A stretch of DNA of 64,000 nucleotides, taken from positions 4,321 to 68,320 of the forward strand of contig ONDR01000005.1 in the NCBI GenBank assembly GCA_900316675.1, read 5' to 3'. This document shows, in pieces, positions 10,330 to 18,001 of this stretch (the first letter of the stretch is position 1; each line of letters opens with the position of its first letter). The position numbers and the translations under genes are program-made. Source of the DNA: an uncultured Bacteroidales bacterium. GTDB taxonomy: Bacteria > Bacteroidota > Bacteroidia > Bacteroidales > UBA932. The notes beneath the pieces were generated by a model that worked only from the letters and a program-made list of their open reading frames with translations, did not search any database and had not been told where the DNA came from.

Positions 10330-10335
10330 TCCAAG

Positions 10336-11274
10336 ATGGCTGTAGTTACAACAGGCTTTTTTGACGGTGTCCATCTTGGGCACCGTTACCTTCTGGATAC
10401 CGTGGTCTCTTCTGCCCGTGAAAGGGGAGAGGAGGCCGTGGTTGTTACGTTCTGGCCGCATCCGCGTACCGTGCTTCAGCAGGATGCGCGTGATTTGCGT
10501 CTTTTGACGTCGTTGCAGGAGAAGAAGGATTTGCTTGCGGCTGCGGGTATAGATCGTGTTGAGGTGATTCCTTTTACGCGTGATTTTGCGGCGATGACGG
10601 CGGCGGATTATCTTAGGATGCTTCGTGAGCGTTTTGGGGCGTCGATGCTTGTTATGGGTTACGATAACCATATCGGTAGTGACAGGAGGACTCTTCGTGA
10701 CATTGAAGAGGAACTGTCCCGAAACCCTTCGGACCTTCGGTCCTCGTCCCTCCCACCGGTCCTTAAGACCGGCGGGCCCCTCCCGTTCACGTGGCCACGG
10801 GCGGCCACGGGTTCCGTGGACAGCCCCTCTTCAATTGCTGTATCGTCCACTAAGATTCGCGAGGCGCTTATCGCTGGGGATATTGATGCTGCCAATGGGA
10901 TGCTGGGGTATAGGTACAGTTTGCTGGGCGTTGTTGTGGCAGGGAACAGGTTGGGTAGGACCATTGGGTTCCCGACTGCGAATATGAAGCTTTACGAGCC
11001 GCTTAAGCTGGTTCCTGCGGTTGGTGTGTATGCTGTGGATGTAGAGGTGCTGGGCCGGAAGTACAGGGGCATGACCAATATTGGCGTGCGTCCGACGGTT
11101 GGTGGCGGCGGTCTTACCATAGAGACCAATATCTTTGATTTTGACGAGGATATCTACGGCCTTGACATTCGCATCACCTTCCTTGCCCGCATCCGCGACG
11201 AGCGCCGCTTCGCCAGCCTGGAGGAGTTGAAGGAGCAGTTAAAACAGGATAAAAATAGGATTTCTTTAAAATAA
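10336..11274 (+). CDS. ribF: Bifunctional riboflavin kinase / FMN adenylyltransferase with a palindromic in-frame insertion
   Basis: Makes FMN and FAD from riboflavin. The N-terminal adenylyltransferase domain shows TTGFFDGVHLGHRYLL (HxGH motif) and GYDNHIGSDRR. VSSTKIREAL closes it. The C-terminal kinase domain shows GRTIGFPTANM and TNIGVRPTVG. Between EEELSR and VSSTKIR the usual short stretch is replaced by about 37 Ser/Pro-rich residues encoded by GC-rich palindromic DNA (10702-10835, separate entry). This lengthens a loop of the adenylyltransferase domain by roughly 20 residues over the usual family. The frame stays open, so the protein may still work. The N-terminus is also shorter than in most RibF. 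The ATG follows a repeated ATGGCTGTAG that ends the upstream gene, 6 bases away. Confidence 0.9.
   Translation: MAVVTTGFFDGVHLGHRYLLDTVVSSARERGEEAVVVTFWPHPRTVLQQDARDLRLLTSLQEKKDLLAAAGIDRVEVIPFTRDFAAMTAADYLRMLRERFGASMLVMGYDNHIGSDRRTLRDIEEELSRNPSDLRSSSLPPVLKTGGPLPFTWPRAATGSVDSPSSIAVSSTKIREALIAGDIDAANGMLGYRYSLLGVVVAGNRLGRTIGFPTANMKLYEPLKLVPAVGVYAVDVEVLGRKYRGMTNIGVRPTVGGGGLTIETNIFDFDEDIYGLDIRITFLARIRDERRFASLEELKEQLKQDKNRISLK
10702..10835 (+). repeat. Palindrome-rich insertion element inside ribF
   Basis: The outer arms are ATTGAAGAGG (10702-10711) plus CTGTCC (10714-10719), mirrored by GGACAG (10818-10823) plus CCTCTTCAAT (10826-10835), 16 of 18 positions paired. Inside lie three smaller hairpins: GGACCTTCGGTCC (10731-10743), CCGGTC/GACCGG (10756-10772) and GTGGCC/GGCCAC (10791-10808). 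GC content is far above the neighbouring coding sequence, and the stretch falls where RibF homologues have ordinary variable sequence. It looks like a small non-autonomous palindromic element or a very structured insertion. No second copy was seen in the window. Confidence 0.65.
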
Positions 11275-11278
11275 TTTT

Positions 11279-11286
11279 TACCTTTG
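11279..11286 (+). promoter_or_regulatory. Predicted -7 element upstream of greA
   Basis: TACCTTTG matches the TAnnTTTG -7 consensus of Bacteroidetes just after the ribF stop. No clear TTTG is present 19-21 bases upstream, so the call rests on one element. Confidence 0.4.
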
Positions 11287-11300
11287 CAATTGGAGGATGG

Positions 11301-11327
11301 GTTCTGCCAAAGGGCAGAACTCCTTTT
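11301..11327 (+). terminator. Hairpin with T-run between ribF and greA
   Basis: GTTCTGCC and GGCAGAAC (11301-11308 and 11313-11320) form a perfect 8-bp stem around an AAAG loop, followed by TCCTTTTT. This has the form of an intrinsic terminator for the glycogen-ribF transcript. It also lies just downstream of a candidate -7 element, so it would sit at the 5' end of a greA transcript and could act as an attenuator or 5' stabiliser. Confidence 0.65.
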
Positions 11328-11363
11328 TAGTTCTTTAAAACAGAAGAAAAAGTAGTAAAACTA

Positions 11364-11837
11364 ATGGCTGAAGTACATTACATGACCCAGGAGGGTCTTG
11401 ACAAACTTAGAAAAGATCTTGCAGAGGCACTTGCACAGCGCCCTGTAATCTCTGCCGCCATAGCAGAGGCTCGTGAGAAAGGAGATCTTTCAGAAAACGC
11501 CGAATACGACGCCGCCCGCGACGCTCAGGGTTTGCTGGAAGTAAAGATAGCAAAGCTTAAAGAGCTTGTAGCCAACGCCAAAGTTATTGACGAATCCATG
11601 GTAGGCACGGATACTGTGCAGATGACCAACAAGGTAAAAGTCCAGAACATGGCAAACAACCAGGTTATGGAATTCACCATAGTAGGGGAGACGGAGGCAG
11701 ACTTCTCCCACGGCAAAATGGCCGCTACTACACCCATCGCCAAGGCTCTTCTGGGCCATGGCAAAGGAGAGGTTGTAGAGGCAAAAGTGCCTCAGGGCGT
11801 TATCAAATTCAAGATTCTTGAGATTTCATTAGGATAA
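11364..11837 (+). CDS. greA: Transcription elongation factor GreA
   Basis: Rescues backtracked RNA polymerase by stimulating cleavage of the 3' end of the transcript. 157 residues, standard GreA length. The N-terminal coiled coil contains the family signature EAREKGDLSENAEYDAARDAQ, whose acidic tip residues (DLSENAEY) reach the polymerase active site. The C-terminal FKBP-like domain has the HGKMAATTPIAKALLGHGKGE segment split by a short loop. The stop codon overlaps the ATG of the HIT gene by one base (TAATG), indicating translational coupling. Identity is secure. Confidence 0.95.
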   Translation: MAEVHYMTQEGLDKLRKDLAEALAQRPVISAAIAEAREKGDLSENAEYDAARDAQGLLEVKIAKLKELVANAKVIDESMVGTDTVQMTNKVKVQNMANNQVMEFTIVGETEADFSHGKMAATTPIAKALLGHGKGEVVEAKVPQGVIKFKILEISLG

Positions 11838-12241
11838 TGGCAACAATTTTCACCCGCATTGCCAAAGGAGAGATTCCCTCTTACAAAGTGGCAGAAAACG
11901 AGGACTACTATGCCTTCCTGGACATTTCTCCGCTGGCAGAAGGTCACACCCTTGTAATCCCCAAAAACGTAGAAGACGACTACATCTTCCATCTTGAGCC
12001 CGCCGTTTACGACGGACTTTGGGCTTTTGCCCGCAAGGTAGCCGTCGCCATCAAGGCCGCCATCCCCTGCAAAAGGGTAGGCGTCGCAGTGCTTGGCATG
12101 GAGGTTCCCCATACACACATCCACCTTGTGCCTCTTAATACAGAGGGTGACCTGGACTTCCGTAAAGAGCACCTGAAGCTTAAAAGTGACAGGTTCGCAG
12201 CCATCGCAGAGTCTATTAGAAAAGAATTCGAAAAACTTTAA
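11837..12241 (+). CDS. HIT family protein (HinT-like purine nucleoside phosphoramidase)
   Basis: A 134-residue histidine-triad hydrolase acting on nucleotide-ribose-phosphate bonds such as AMP-lysine or other AMP-phosphoramidates. It opens with TIFTRIAKGEIPSYKV, typical of Hint branch proteins. The triad HTHIHLVP near residue 94 supplies the nucleophile and binding histidines. Length matches bacterial HinT. It is coupled to greA by a TAATG overlap and followed after 10 bases by a lipoprotein gene. The physiological substrate is unknown for most bacterial members. Confidence 0.92.
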   Translation: MATIFTRIAKGEIPSYKVAENEDYYAFLDISPLAEGHTLVIPKNVEDDYIFHLEPAVYDGLWAFARKVAVAIKAAIPCKRVGVAVLGMEVPHTHIHLVPLNTEGDLDFRKEHLKLKSDRFAAIAESIRKEFEKL

Positions 12242-12251
12242 CAAATTGAAT

Positions 12252-13403
12252 ATGAAGCAGTTGAAATTTGTTGTTTTGGGCGTTGCCGCAATGGCTGCGC
12301 TTTTGTCCTGCGCAAGCAACAGTGCCAAACTCTCCGGTACCCTGGAGGGCGTAAATAATGGCAGCGTTGTGGTTAAGCTTCTGGACGTAAACAAAATGAC
12401 AGTGCTGGATACTCTTGCGGTTAAGAACGGCAGCTATTCTTGCAGCGTTCCCGTAAAGGCCGGAGATCCTGAATTCGTATACGTATATTACGGCCCCACC
12501 AAGGTTGCTTCCCTTATCCTTCAGAAAGGAGAGAACGCAAAGGTAACATCCGACACCCTTGGAAACTATACCGTAACCGGTTCACCTGAAAGTGAGCTTC
12601 TTAGCGGATCGGAGAAGGCCCAGGCAGAGTTTGCCGCTGCAACGGCTCTTTACCGTGCAAAGATTGCCAATCTTAATCCTTCTTCACCGGAGGCTCTCCA
12701 GCTTGGCCGCGAGTTTGGTCAGAACTACGTAAGCTACTATCGCAAGAGAGTGCTTTACGTGATGCAGAACCCCAAGTCCCTGTCCACCCTTCCCGTGCTG
12801 TACGAGGCTATCGGAGACGTTCCTGTATTCTCCCAGACTACTGACGCCATCCACTTCCGCAACGTGTACGATTCCCTTATGACCGTATATCCGGAGTCCC
12901 GTTATGTCAAGGCTCTTGACGCCGAGGCTGCCCGTCGTGAAAACCTTATGCGTCTTGACCACTATGCAAAAGAGGCTCAGGAAATAGGCTTCATCGACAT
13001 TAACATGCCGGACGTAAAGGGTCAGAAGGTAGCCCTGAGCGATGTTGCAAAGGAAAAGAAGGTGGTAATGGTTTACTTCTGGGCTTCTGTAATGGGAGAG
13101 CAGAAGATGTTCAACTTGGACGTTCTGCAGCCTGTTTACAAGCAGTTCGCTCCTAAGGGCTTTGAGATTTATGCCGTATCACTTGATACAGACAAAGCTG
13201 CATGGGCAACCGCAGTTAAGACCCAGAATAGCGGCTGGATTAACGTATGCGACGGTTATGGAGTTTCTTCACCTGTAGTATCTACCTACAATGTGCAGAC
13301 AATACCTTCCCTCTTCTTCATCATTGACGGAGAGGTTGTAAGTTCTACCGGAGTTAAGAATGAAGCTACGCTGCGCGCCTTCCTTTCAAGTAAACTAAAA
13401 TAG
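12252..13403 (+). CDS. DUF4369/thioredoxin-fold lipoprotein lacking the CXXC motif
   Basis: Predicted envelope lipoprotein of 383 residues. The start at 12252 is chosen because MKQLKFVVLGVAAMAALLSC gives a signal peptide and lipobox directly; an in-frame ATG 22 codons upstream would bury them and overlap the HIT gene. Residues 22 to about 120 are a DUF4369-type beta domain. The C-terminal 140 residues are a TlpA/AhpC-like thioredoxin fold: VVMVYFWAS, then GFEIYAVSLDTDKAAW, and the cis-proline segment TIPSLFFI. At the place of the WCxxC active site it reads SVMGEQ, so both catalytic cysteines are missing and a classical disulfide role is unlikely. It may be a binding or scaffold protein. The 3' end overlaps convergent tsaB by 9 bases. 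Confidence 0.85.
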   Translation: MKQLKFVVLGVAAMAALLSCASNSAKLSGTLEGVNNGSVVVKLLDVNKMTVLDTLAVKNGSYSCSVPVKAGDPEFVYVYYGPTKVASLILQKGENAKVTSDTLGNYTVTGSPESELLSGSEKAQAEFAAATALYRAKIANLNPSSPEALQLGREFGQNYVSYYRKRVLYVMQNPKSLSTLPVLYEAIGDVPVFSQTTDAIHFRNVYDSLMTVYPESRYVKALDAEAARRENLMRLDHYAKEAQEIGFIDINMPDVKGQKVALSDVAKEKKVVMVYFWASVMGEQKMFNLDVLQPVYKQFAPKGFEIYAVSLDTDKAAWATAVKTQNSGWINVCDGYGVSSPVVSTYNVQTIPSLFFIIDGEVVSSTGVKNEATLRAFLSSKLK

Positions 13404-14099
13404 TTTCTTGCGGGAAACCGTAGCAACGAAGTCTTTAAGATAGAAAGGTTCGAAGTAGGCCACGTTCTCATACTGACCTGCTTCGAATTTTTTTATGGCC
13501 GGGGCAAGAAGGCCTCGGGCAGTAGGGTTCTGCTGGGCGAATACTGCGGCGGGGGAGGTGATCACCTTGCTGCACTTTTCTGCTGCGTCGCCAATGAAAA
13601 GCACCTTCTGATTGGTAGCGGCCGCATCGGTAAGGATGTCTGCAAAGCTGTTTTCATCTATGATGCTGGGGGCTACCTCTGTGGTGCGGTGACCGTCGGG
13701 TGTGAACACGGCGGTATAAACCTCCATCCGGCGGGCGTCAATCATTGGAACTATGTATTTGCATCCTTCTGCAGCGCCGCTGCCGATGGCTTCCCAGACA
13801 AGGCAGTCAAGGGTGCCTACGGCAATGAGCGGTTTGCCGGCGCCGAAGCAGAGTCCTTTTGCGGACGATACTCCAACGCGCAGGCCGGTATAGGAACCGG
13901 GGCCCATGCTGACGCAGACTGCGTCCAGTTCTTTAGCGGTAATTCCTTGGTAATCAAGTGCTTCCTTTATGAAGGGGGCTGTCAGCGCAGATTGGTTGCG
14001 GGAAGCGTCGTCGTCTTTATAAAACACCACCTTGCCGCCGTCTGCCAATGCTACGGAGGTAAGTGCCGTCGATGTTTCTATCAGTAGTATCTTTGCCAT
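13395..14099 (-). CDS. tsaB: tRNA threonylcarbamoyladenosine biosynthesis protein TsaB
   Basis: TsaB is the non-catalytic partner of TsaD in making the t6A modification at position 37 of ANN-reading tRNAs. The 234 residues show an ASKHA-type fold opening with ILLIETSTALTSVAL and the TsaB signature MGPGSYTGLRVGVSSAKGL. Length is normal. The gene is single, convergent with the lipoprotein gene and divergent from the TPR regulator. Its ATG lies 8 bases from a CAAAGATA (minus-strand TATCTTTG) motif, so the mRNA would have almost no leader if that motif is its promoter. Confidence 0.93.
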   Translation of the reverse strand: MAKILLIETSTALTSVALADGGKVVFYKDDDASRNQSALTAPFIKEALDYQGITAKELDAVCVSMGPGSYTGLRVGVSSAKGLCFGAGKPLIAVGTLDCLVWEAIGSGAAEGCKYIVPMIDARRMEVYTAVFTPDGHRTTEVAPSIIDENSFADILTDAAATNQKVLFIGDAAEKCSKVITSPAAVFAQQNPTARGLLAPAIKKFEAGQYENVAYFEPFYLKDFVATVSRKKLF

Positions 14100-14106
14100 A
14101 ATATAT

Positions 14107-14168
14107 GCAAAGATAATGATAAAATGGTTATCTTTGCTTTAAACCAGGTAATTAATGAGAATAAGGCT
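14107..14168 (+). repeat. 62-bp direct repeat, copy 1 (divergent promoter plus start of the TPR regulator gene)
   Basis: Identical over 62 bases to 18303-18364. It holds a 10-bp inverted repeat (GCAAAGATAA / TTATCTTTGC, 11 bases apart) that gives a TATCTTTG -7 motif on each strand (14129-14136 plus, 14108-14115 minus), and the first 14 bases of the regulator gene (ATGAGAATAAGGCT). This looks like a bidirectional promoter between tsaB and the regulator. Confidence 0.85.
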
Positions 14169-15804
14169 GATAATAACTCTTTTGACGGCAGTATTGCTTG
14201 CCGCCTGCGGAACCAATGAAACCGCAAGACTTCTTGACGATGTTGAGTCCTACATCCGTCAGCACCCTGACAGCGCGCTGAATGCATTACGTCGCATAGA
14301 TGCCAGTCATCTTGGCTCAAAGGCCAATAGGGGACATTATTCCCTCCTCTATGCCATGGCCTTGGATAAGAATTATATTGACACTACAGACATGTCGGTG
14401 ATTCAGCCTGCGTTGGATTATTACGATGCCGATTCGGACCCGGATCATTGCATGCAGGCTTACTATTACCTTGGTCGTATTCAGCAGAATGCCGGAAATA
14501 GTGCCGATGCAATGCAATCATTTACCTCGGCGCTGGATATCTCAAAGAGGAGTGAGGATAACACTTATAAAGGCATGCTTCATAGTATTATAGCTGTTCT
14601 TTATTCTTCTGGTTATAATTCCAAGCAAGCTTTGTATCACGGTCAGCAAGCATATCTATGTTTTCAAAAAACAGGGGATGCGCGTAACCAATGGCTTCAG
14701 CAAGGTGCTCTAATCGTGTATTATGGGAATAATAGGGAAAGAGAAAAAGCAGATAGTGTTTTTCGGTTATATGAAAATAGTCCTGTGTTAGATTCCGCTA
14801 TTTTTGCAAAGAATTTGTATGCTTATGCCAAGACATTATCCGGCAGAAGGCCGTATGAGCCAGAAAAGGGTATCGCTATGTTCAATATGGCACGTCTTCA
14901 GTATAAAGGCAGGCCCTCTGTTGAGGATTATTTCGTTTATGCCAATGCCTTGGATCAGGTTGGAAAAACAAAGGAATCAGATTATATATTAAACAAACTT
15001 TCTTCAGTAAATACGGTGTCTGCTAATTACTGGAGATATCATATTTATAGAAGGAGGGGCCTTCTTGCAGAGGCTTTGCCATATTTGGAGGATGGCGTTC
15101 GTAAACAAGATTCGCTAATTATTAGTAGTCTGAATCAATCATTAGAAGATGTTCAAAGGGCCTTTTTTGAAGAAAAGGCACAAGTTGAAGAAGCAAAAAA
15201 GGATGCAGCGACTGATCGGTTTTGGCTATTAATAATTTTAGCGGGGATAGCTATATCCTTGATTGTAGGTGTTTGGATTAGGGCAAGACAAAGACTTCTT
15301 GAAAAGTTGGAAAAGATAAGTATGTTAAAAGAAGAGGTGGATATGCAGTTAGCGTTGTTGAAAGAATCTGAAGTCAAGGAAACAGACTACAGAAAAAAGT
15401 ATCTTTCCGTTTATAAGAATCAATATCAGCTATTGAATAATCTTTGTGCTTCATATCTTTCTCCTTCTAGAGGAAATCCTAAGGATAAAGTATTCAAGGA
15501 GGTCGAAAATGTTTTAATGGAAATATCCAATGACAACGGTAAACCATCACTTGCAGAAAAATATGTCAATAATGCATGGGATAATATTATGAATAGAATC
15601 CGCAAAGATTATCCTTCATTTTCAGAAAATGATTATAAGTTAATTGCTTTGTCCGTGATGGGCTTTGAAGCAAAAACCATATCCCTTTTAATGAATTATA
15701 CCCCAAAGACGGTTTATGGTAAAAAGGCTCGAATTAAGCAACGGATAGCGGATTCCAGTGTGGCAGCAAAACAAGAATATCTGGCATTTTTAAGCGAAAA
15801 ATAA
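14155..15804 (+). CDS. TPR / transmembrane / HTH one-component regulator with lipobox-like N-terminus
   Basis: A 549-residue protein of a layout common in Bacteroidetes. It has a signal or anchor segment (LLTAVLLAACGTNE, with a lipobox-like LAAC), helical TPR-like repeats over residues about 40-340, one membrane helix (FWLLIILAGIAISLIVGVWI, near 355-375), and a coiled coil. The C-terminal region resembles LuxR-type helix-turn-helix: SENDYKLIALSVMGFEAKT, then PKTVYGKKARIKQR. This topology would sense in the envelope and bind DNA in the cytoplasm. Three beta-barrel genes follow and are plausible targets. From about 14.6 kb the DNA becomes visibly AT-richer with different codon use, suggesting acquisition. 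Exact family not recognised; ligand unknown. Confidence 0.7.
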   Translation: MRIRLIITLLTAVLLAACGTNETARLLDDVESYIRQHPDSALNALRRIDASHLGSKANRGHYSLLYAMALDKNYIDTTDMSVIQPALDYYDADSDPDHCMQAYYYLGRIQQNAGNSADAMQSFTSALDISKRSEDNTYKGMLHSIIAVLYSSGYNSKQALYHGQQAYLCFQKTGDARNQWLQQGALIVYYGNNREREKADSVFRLYENSPVLDSAIFAKNLYAYAKTLSGRRPYEPEKGIAMFNMARLQYKGRPSVEDYFVYANALDQVGKTKESDYILNKLSSVNTVSANYWRYHIYRRRGLLAEALPYLEDGVRKQDSLIISSLNQSLEDVQRAFFEEKAQVEEAKKDAATDRFWLLIILAGIAISLIVGVWIRARQRLLEKLEKISMLKEEVDMQLALLKESEVKETDYRKKYLSVYKNQYQLLNNLCASYLSPSRGNPKDKVFKEVENVLMEISNDNGKPSLAEKYVNNAWDNIMNRIRKDYPSFSENDYKLIALSVMGFEAKTISLLMNYTPKTVYGKKARIKQRIADSSVAAKQEYLAFLSEK

Positions 15805-15898
15805 GCAGTATAATAAATGCCGTGGGAATTGATATTATACCGCTCGTTATAAGTGTTTATAAATCAGATGTTTGTGGCGATGGGGTGTGGGAACACGG

Positions 15899-15933
15899 TT
15901 TGATACATTCTCGCGGCTTTTATTTTAACTTTG
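15899..15933 (+). promoter_or_regulatory. Predicted promoter for the beta-barrel genes
   Basis: TTTG (15899-15902) and TAACTTTG (15926-15933) match the -33/-7 pattern with a slightly long spacer of 23. The rest of the 236-base gap 15805-16040 holds a weak TATAAT/ATTATA dyad just after the regulator stop and a 100-base leader without a clear gene. Confidence 0.5.
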
Positions 15934-16040
15934 TGGTACAAAATTTTACAATTTGATGATGAAGATGAAACATCATATTCTTTTATGGCAGAATGCTCAG
16001 AAACAATTCCCTTTGTTTTGATAAGAAATATTGATATCAT

Positions 16041-16697
16041 ATGAAACGAATATTAGTAATCACCCTATTAGTAATATTGCCGTTCTTTTCTTTTGCCCAG
16101 GAGAAGAATATGGCCAGATTGGGTGCGGGTGTAATAATGGATAAAGCGTGCATTGTTAGAATTGGAACGCCAATAGAATTACGGAATCCTCTTTCTTTTG
16201 GCCCTGCTTTTTCCGTAGGCTATCAAAGGGAGATAAATCCATGGTTTAGCCTTTCTACATCATTCGGATTTAGTCATTCTAGTATGACTTGCAGTAATAT
16301 ATACTTATCATCGGGTGGGGCTAATCAACGAGATGAATACAAATCGTATGAGAAAAAGACTCACTTCTCGCTTAACGTCGAAGGCCTGTTCCGTCCATTT
16401 TATAAGAATCCTTTTTTCAAAAGATTAGAACTGGGTGGGGGATTAACTGGTGAGTATTATAATGAGAAGTATGCGGGTAATACTTTTGGCCGTTATACAA
16501 ATATTGCGAATTACAAAAACCGTAAGGTTTGTCCCGGACTTGTCGGTACTGGCCTTTTCCATTTATTAGAGAATAACGCTTTTGATTTAAGTCTGCGTTA
16601 TACTTTTACAGTATTGAAAGCTAAGTTAAAATATGACAAGGTTTACAATGCTGACTGTTACGGTATTGCTGAAGTTCTCTTTGGCGTAAAGTTTTAG
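16041..16697 (+). CDS. Outer-membrane beta-barrel protein, paralogue 1
   Basis: 218 residues. A type I signal peptide (MKRILVITLLVILPFFSFAQ) is followed by alternating hydrophobic strands. It ends in an aromatic C-terminus (GIAEVLFGVKF) as expected for BAM-inserted barrels. Shared blocks with the next gene include INPWFSLSTSFG, VEGLFRPFYKN, RLELGGGLTGEY and the GVKF end. Small barrels of this type are usually of unknown function. The gene is probably co-transcribed with paralogue 2, which starts 3 bases after its stop. Confidence 0.75.
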   Translation: MKRILVITLLVILPFFSFAQEKNMARLGAGVIMDKACIVRIGTPIELRNPLSFGPAFSVGYQREINPWFSLSTSFGFSHSSMTCSNIYLSSGGANQRDEYKSYEKKTHFSLNVEGLFRPFYKNPFFKRLELGGGLTGEYYNEKYAGNTFGRYTNIANYKNRKVCPGLVGTGLFHLLENNAFDLSLRYTFTVLKAKLKYDKVYNADCYGIAEVLFGVKF

Positions 16698-16700
16698 GAT

Positions 16701-17384
16701 ATGAAAAAGCAGGTAATATTATCGATTCTTATTTTGGCGACAAGTGCAATTATTTCTTTTGCCCAGGAAAAGAAAAATGCTTTGCGCGCAGGTGTTGGGT
16801 TGAGTTTCGATAAAGCAGAGCTGTTTTATGATGATGACGTTTCGGCAAATAGCGGTATCGGAGTTGCCCTATTTGCGGAATACTCGAGAGTAATCAATCC
16901 TTGGTTCAGTGTATCTGGCGGATTATCAACAATGAGTACTCATCTGAGTAAGAAGGTTATAGCATGCAGAGATCCTTATTATCTTGTTGATGCGCCTCAG
17001 AGCTTAAACTCTTTCGCCGTTAATGTCCAAGGCTTATTCCGCCCTTTCCATAAGACTTCTATCCTTGACAGGCTGGAATTAGGTGGCGGCGTTACACTTG
17101 ACTATTTGAGGATTCGGGAGACCAACATGGGTGGAATGATGGGCCTTATAGTAACAAATGGCAATGTTCAAGCTATGACAGAACCCTCGTTCTATATTAC
17201 AAAAGACAGTAAACTCGCCCCGGGTGTATTCTTGACAGGAAGAATACGTATTATTGATAATGATTCTATTGATCTAAGTTTGACTTATACCCATAAGTTC
17301 TTGAAATACAGAATCGTTAGGGATGTAACATACGAGATGTATCATTACGGCTATGCCGGTGTCATCTTTGGTGTAAAATTTTAG
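16701..17384 (+). CDS. Outer-membrane beta-barrel protein, paralogue 2
   Basis: 227 residues with signal peptide (ending ISFAQEKK) and the same blocks as paralogue 1: VINPWFSVSGGLS, VQGLFRPFHK, DRLELGGGVTLDY and the C-terminal GYAGVIFGVKF. Tandem duplication with divergence is evident. It is predicted to insert into the outer membrane; no enzymatic motif is seen. Its stop is followed by a 53-base gap that contains a remnant related to the pseudogene at 17998-18302. Confidence 0.75.
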   Translation: MKKQVILSILILATSAIISFAQEKKNALRAGVGLSFDKAELFYDDDVSANSGIGVALFAEYSRVINPWFSVSGGLSTMSTHLSKKVIACRDPYYLVDAPQSLNSFAVNVQGLFRPFHKTSILDRLELGGGVTLDYLRIRETNMGGMMGLIVTNGNVQAMTEPSFYITKDSKLAPGVFLTGRIRIIDNDSIDLSLTYTHKFLKYRIVRDVTYEMYHYGYAGVIFGVKF

Positions 17385-17404
17385 ATGCGGGCAAAAGCCT
17401 TAGA

Positions 17405-17437
17405 CTATAGTTTTAACGAACATGTCCAGATATTGAT
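17405..17437 (-). pseudogene. 3'-end remnant of a small minus-strand gene
   Basis: Minus-strand sequence here reads QYLDMFVKTIV then stop, and its DNA (TTTTAACGAACATGTCCAG and on) is nearly the same as the segment at 18012-18036, which reads KYLDQFAKIRTI then stop. This suggests a second, almost deleted copy of the same small gene between barrel paralogues 2 and 3. The match covers only about 25 bases, so confidence is limited. Confidence 0.45.
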
Positions 17438-18001
17438 ATGAAAAACAAAAAACTTTTATTCGTAGCTATTATTCTTTTTGCGACAATTCCAGCATTTGGT
17501 CAGAAGGGTCTATTCTACGAGTCCGGAGTCCGGCTTCAGAATGATGCGGATAATAGATTTTCTATTTCGAAAGATTGGCAAGGTGGATTTGGTATATATG
17601 CCGGCATTGGAAAAGAATTCGATCTTCTTTCCTGGCTTTCCTGCAGTCCGATAGCTACGGTTTCTCATATTTGGAGTAAGTCCACGGGTTATCGTGGAGG
17701 TTCTGCCCCGACGAAGTCTGTTGTTGATATCCGTGTGGAATTACCGGTTAACCTAAAGATTCCCCTAAAAAATGAAGGCCGTTATTTCTCCGTAGGTATT
17801 GGTCCTTTTGTAAACTATGCCTTGTGGGATAAGCGCGATGATATAAAGCTTCTTTATGCCGGTGCGGTTGTCCGTCTTTCTGGAGATGTGTCGGATACTA
17901 TGTTCGTCAGTGCAGATATTAACTTCGGCCTGAGAAACAGATATAAGAATCAAGACACGTTCACATCTTCGGTTTCCGTTGGCCTGGGTTGGAAATTCTA
18001 G
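17438..18001 (+). CDS. Outer-membrane beta-barrel protein, divergent paralogue 3
   Basis: 187 residues: signal peptide (MKNKKLLFVAIILFATIPAFGQ), amphipathic strands, and an aromatic C-terminus (SVSVGLGWKF). It shares overall plan rather than exact blocks with the two upstream barrels (for example EFDLLSWLSCSPIATVSH in the place of INPWFS). It is predicted to reside in the outer membrane. Function unknown; the link to the upstream TPR regulator is by context. Confidence 0.7.
   Translation: MKNKKLLFVAIILFATIPAFGQKGLFYESGVRLQNDADNRFSISKDWQGGFGIYAGIGKEFDLLSWLSCSPIATVSHIWSKSTGYRGGSAPTKSVVDIRVELPVNLKIPLKNEGRYFSVGIGPFVNYALWDKRDDIKLLYAGAVVRLSGDVSDTMFVSADINFGLRNRYKNQDTFTSSVSVGLGWKF

Noticed and set aside
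10625-10987. A 120-codon frame overlapping ribF, suggesting a frameshift there
   Set aside because: The ribF frame is continuous from HxGH to the kinase domain; the other frame only reads the GC-rich insertion.
12186-12251. Upstream ATG of the thioredoxin-fold lipoprotein
   Set aside because: It would bury the signal peptide and overlap the HIT gene; 12252 gives a proper lipobox.
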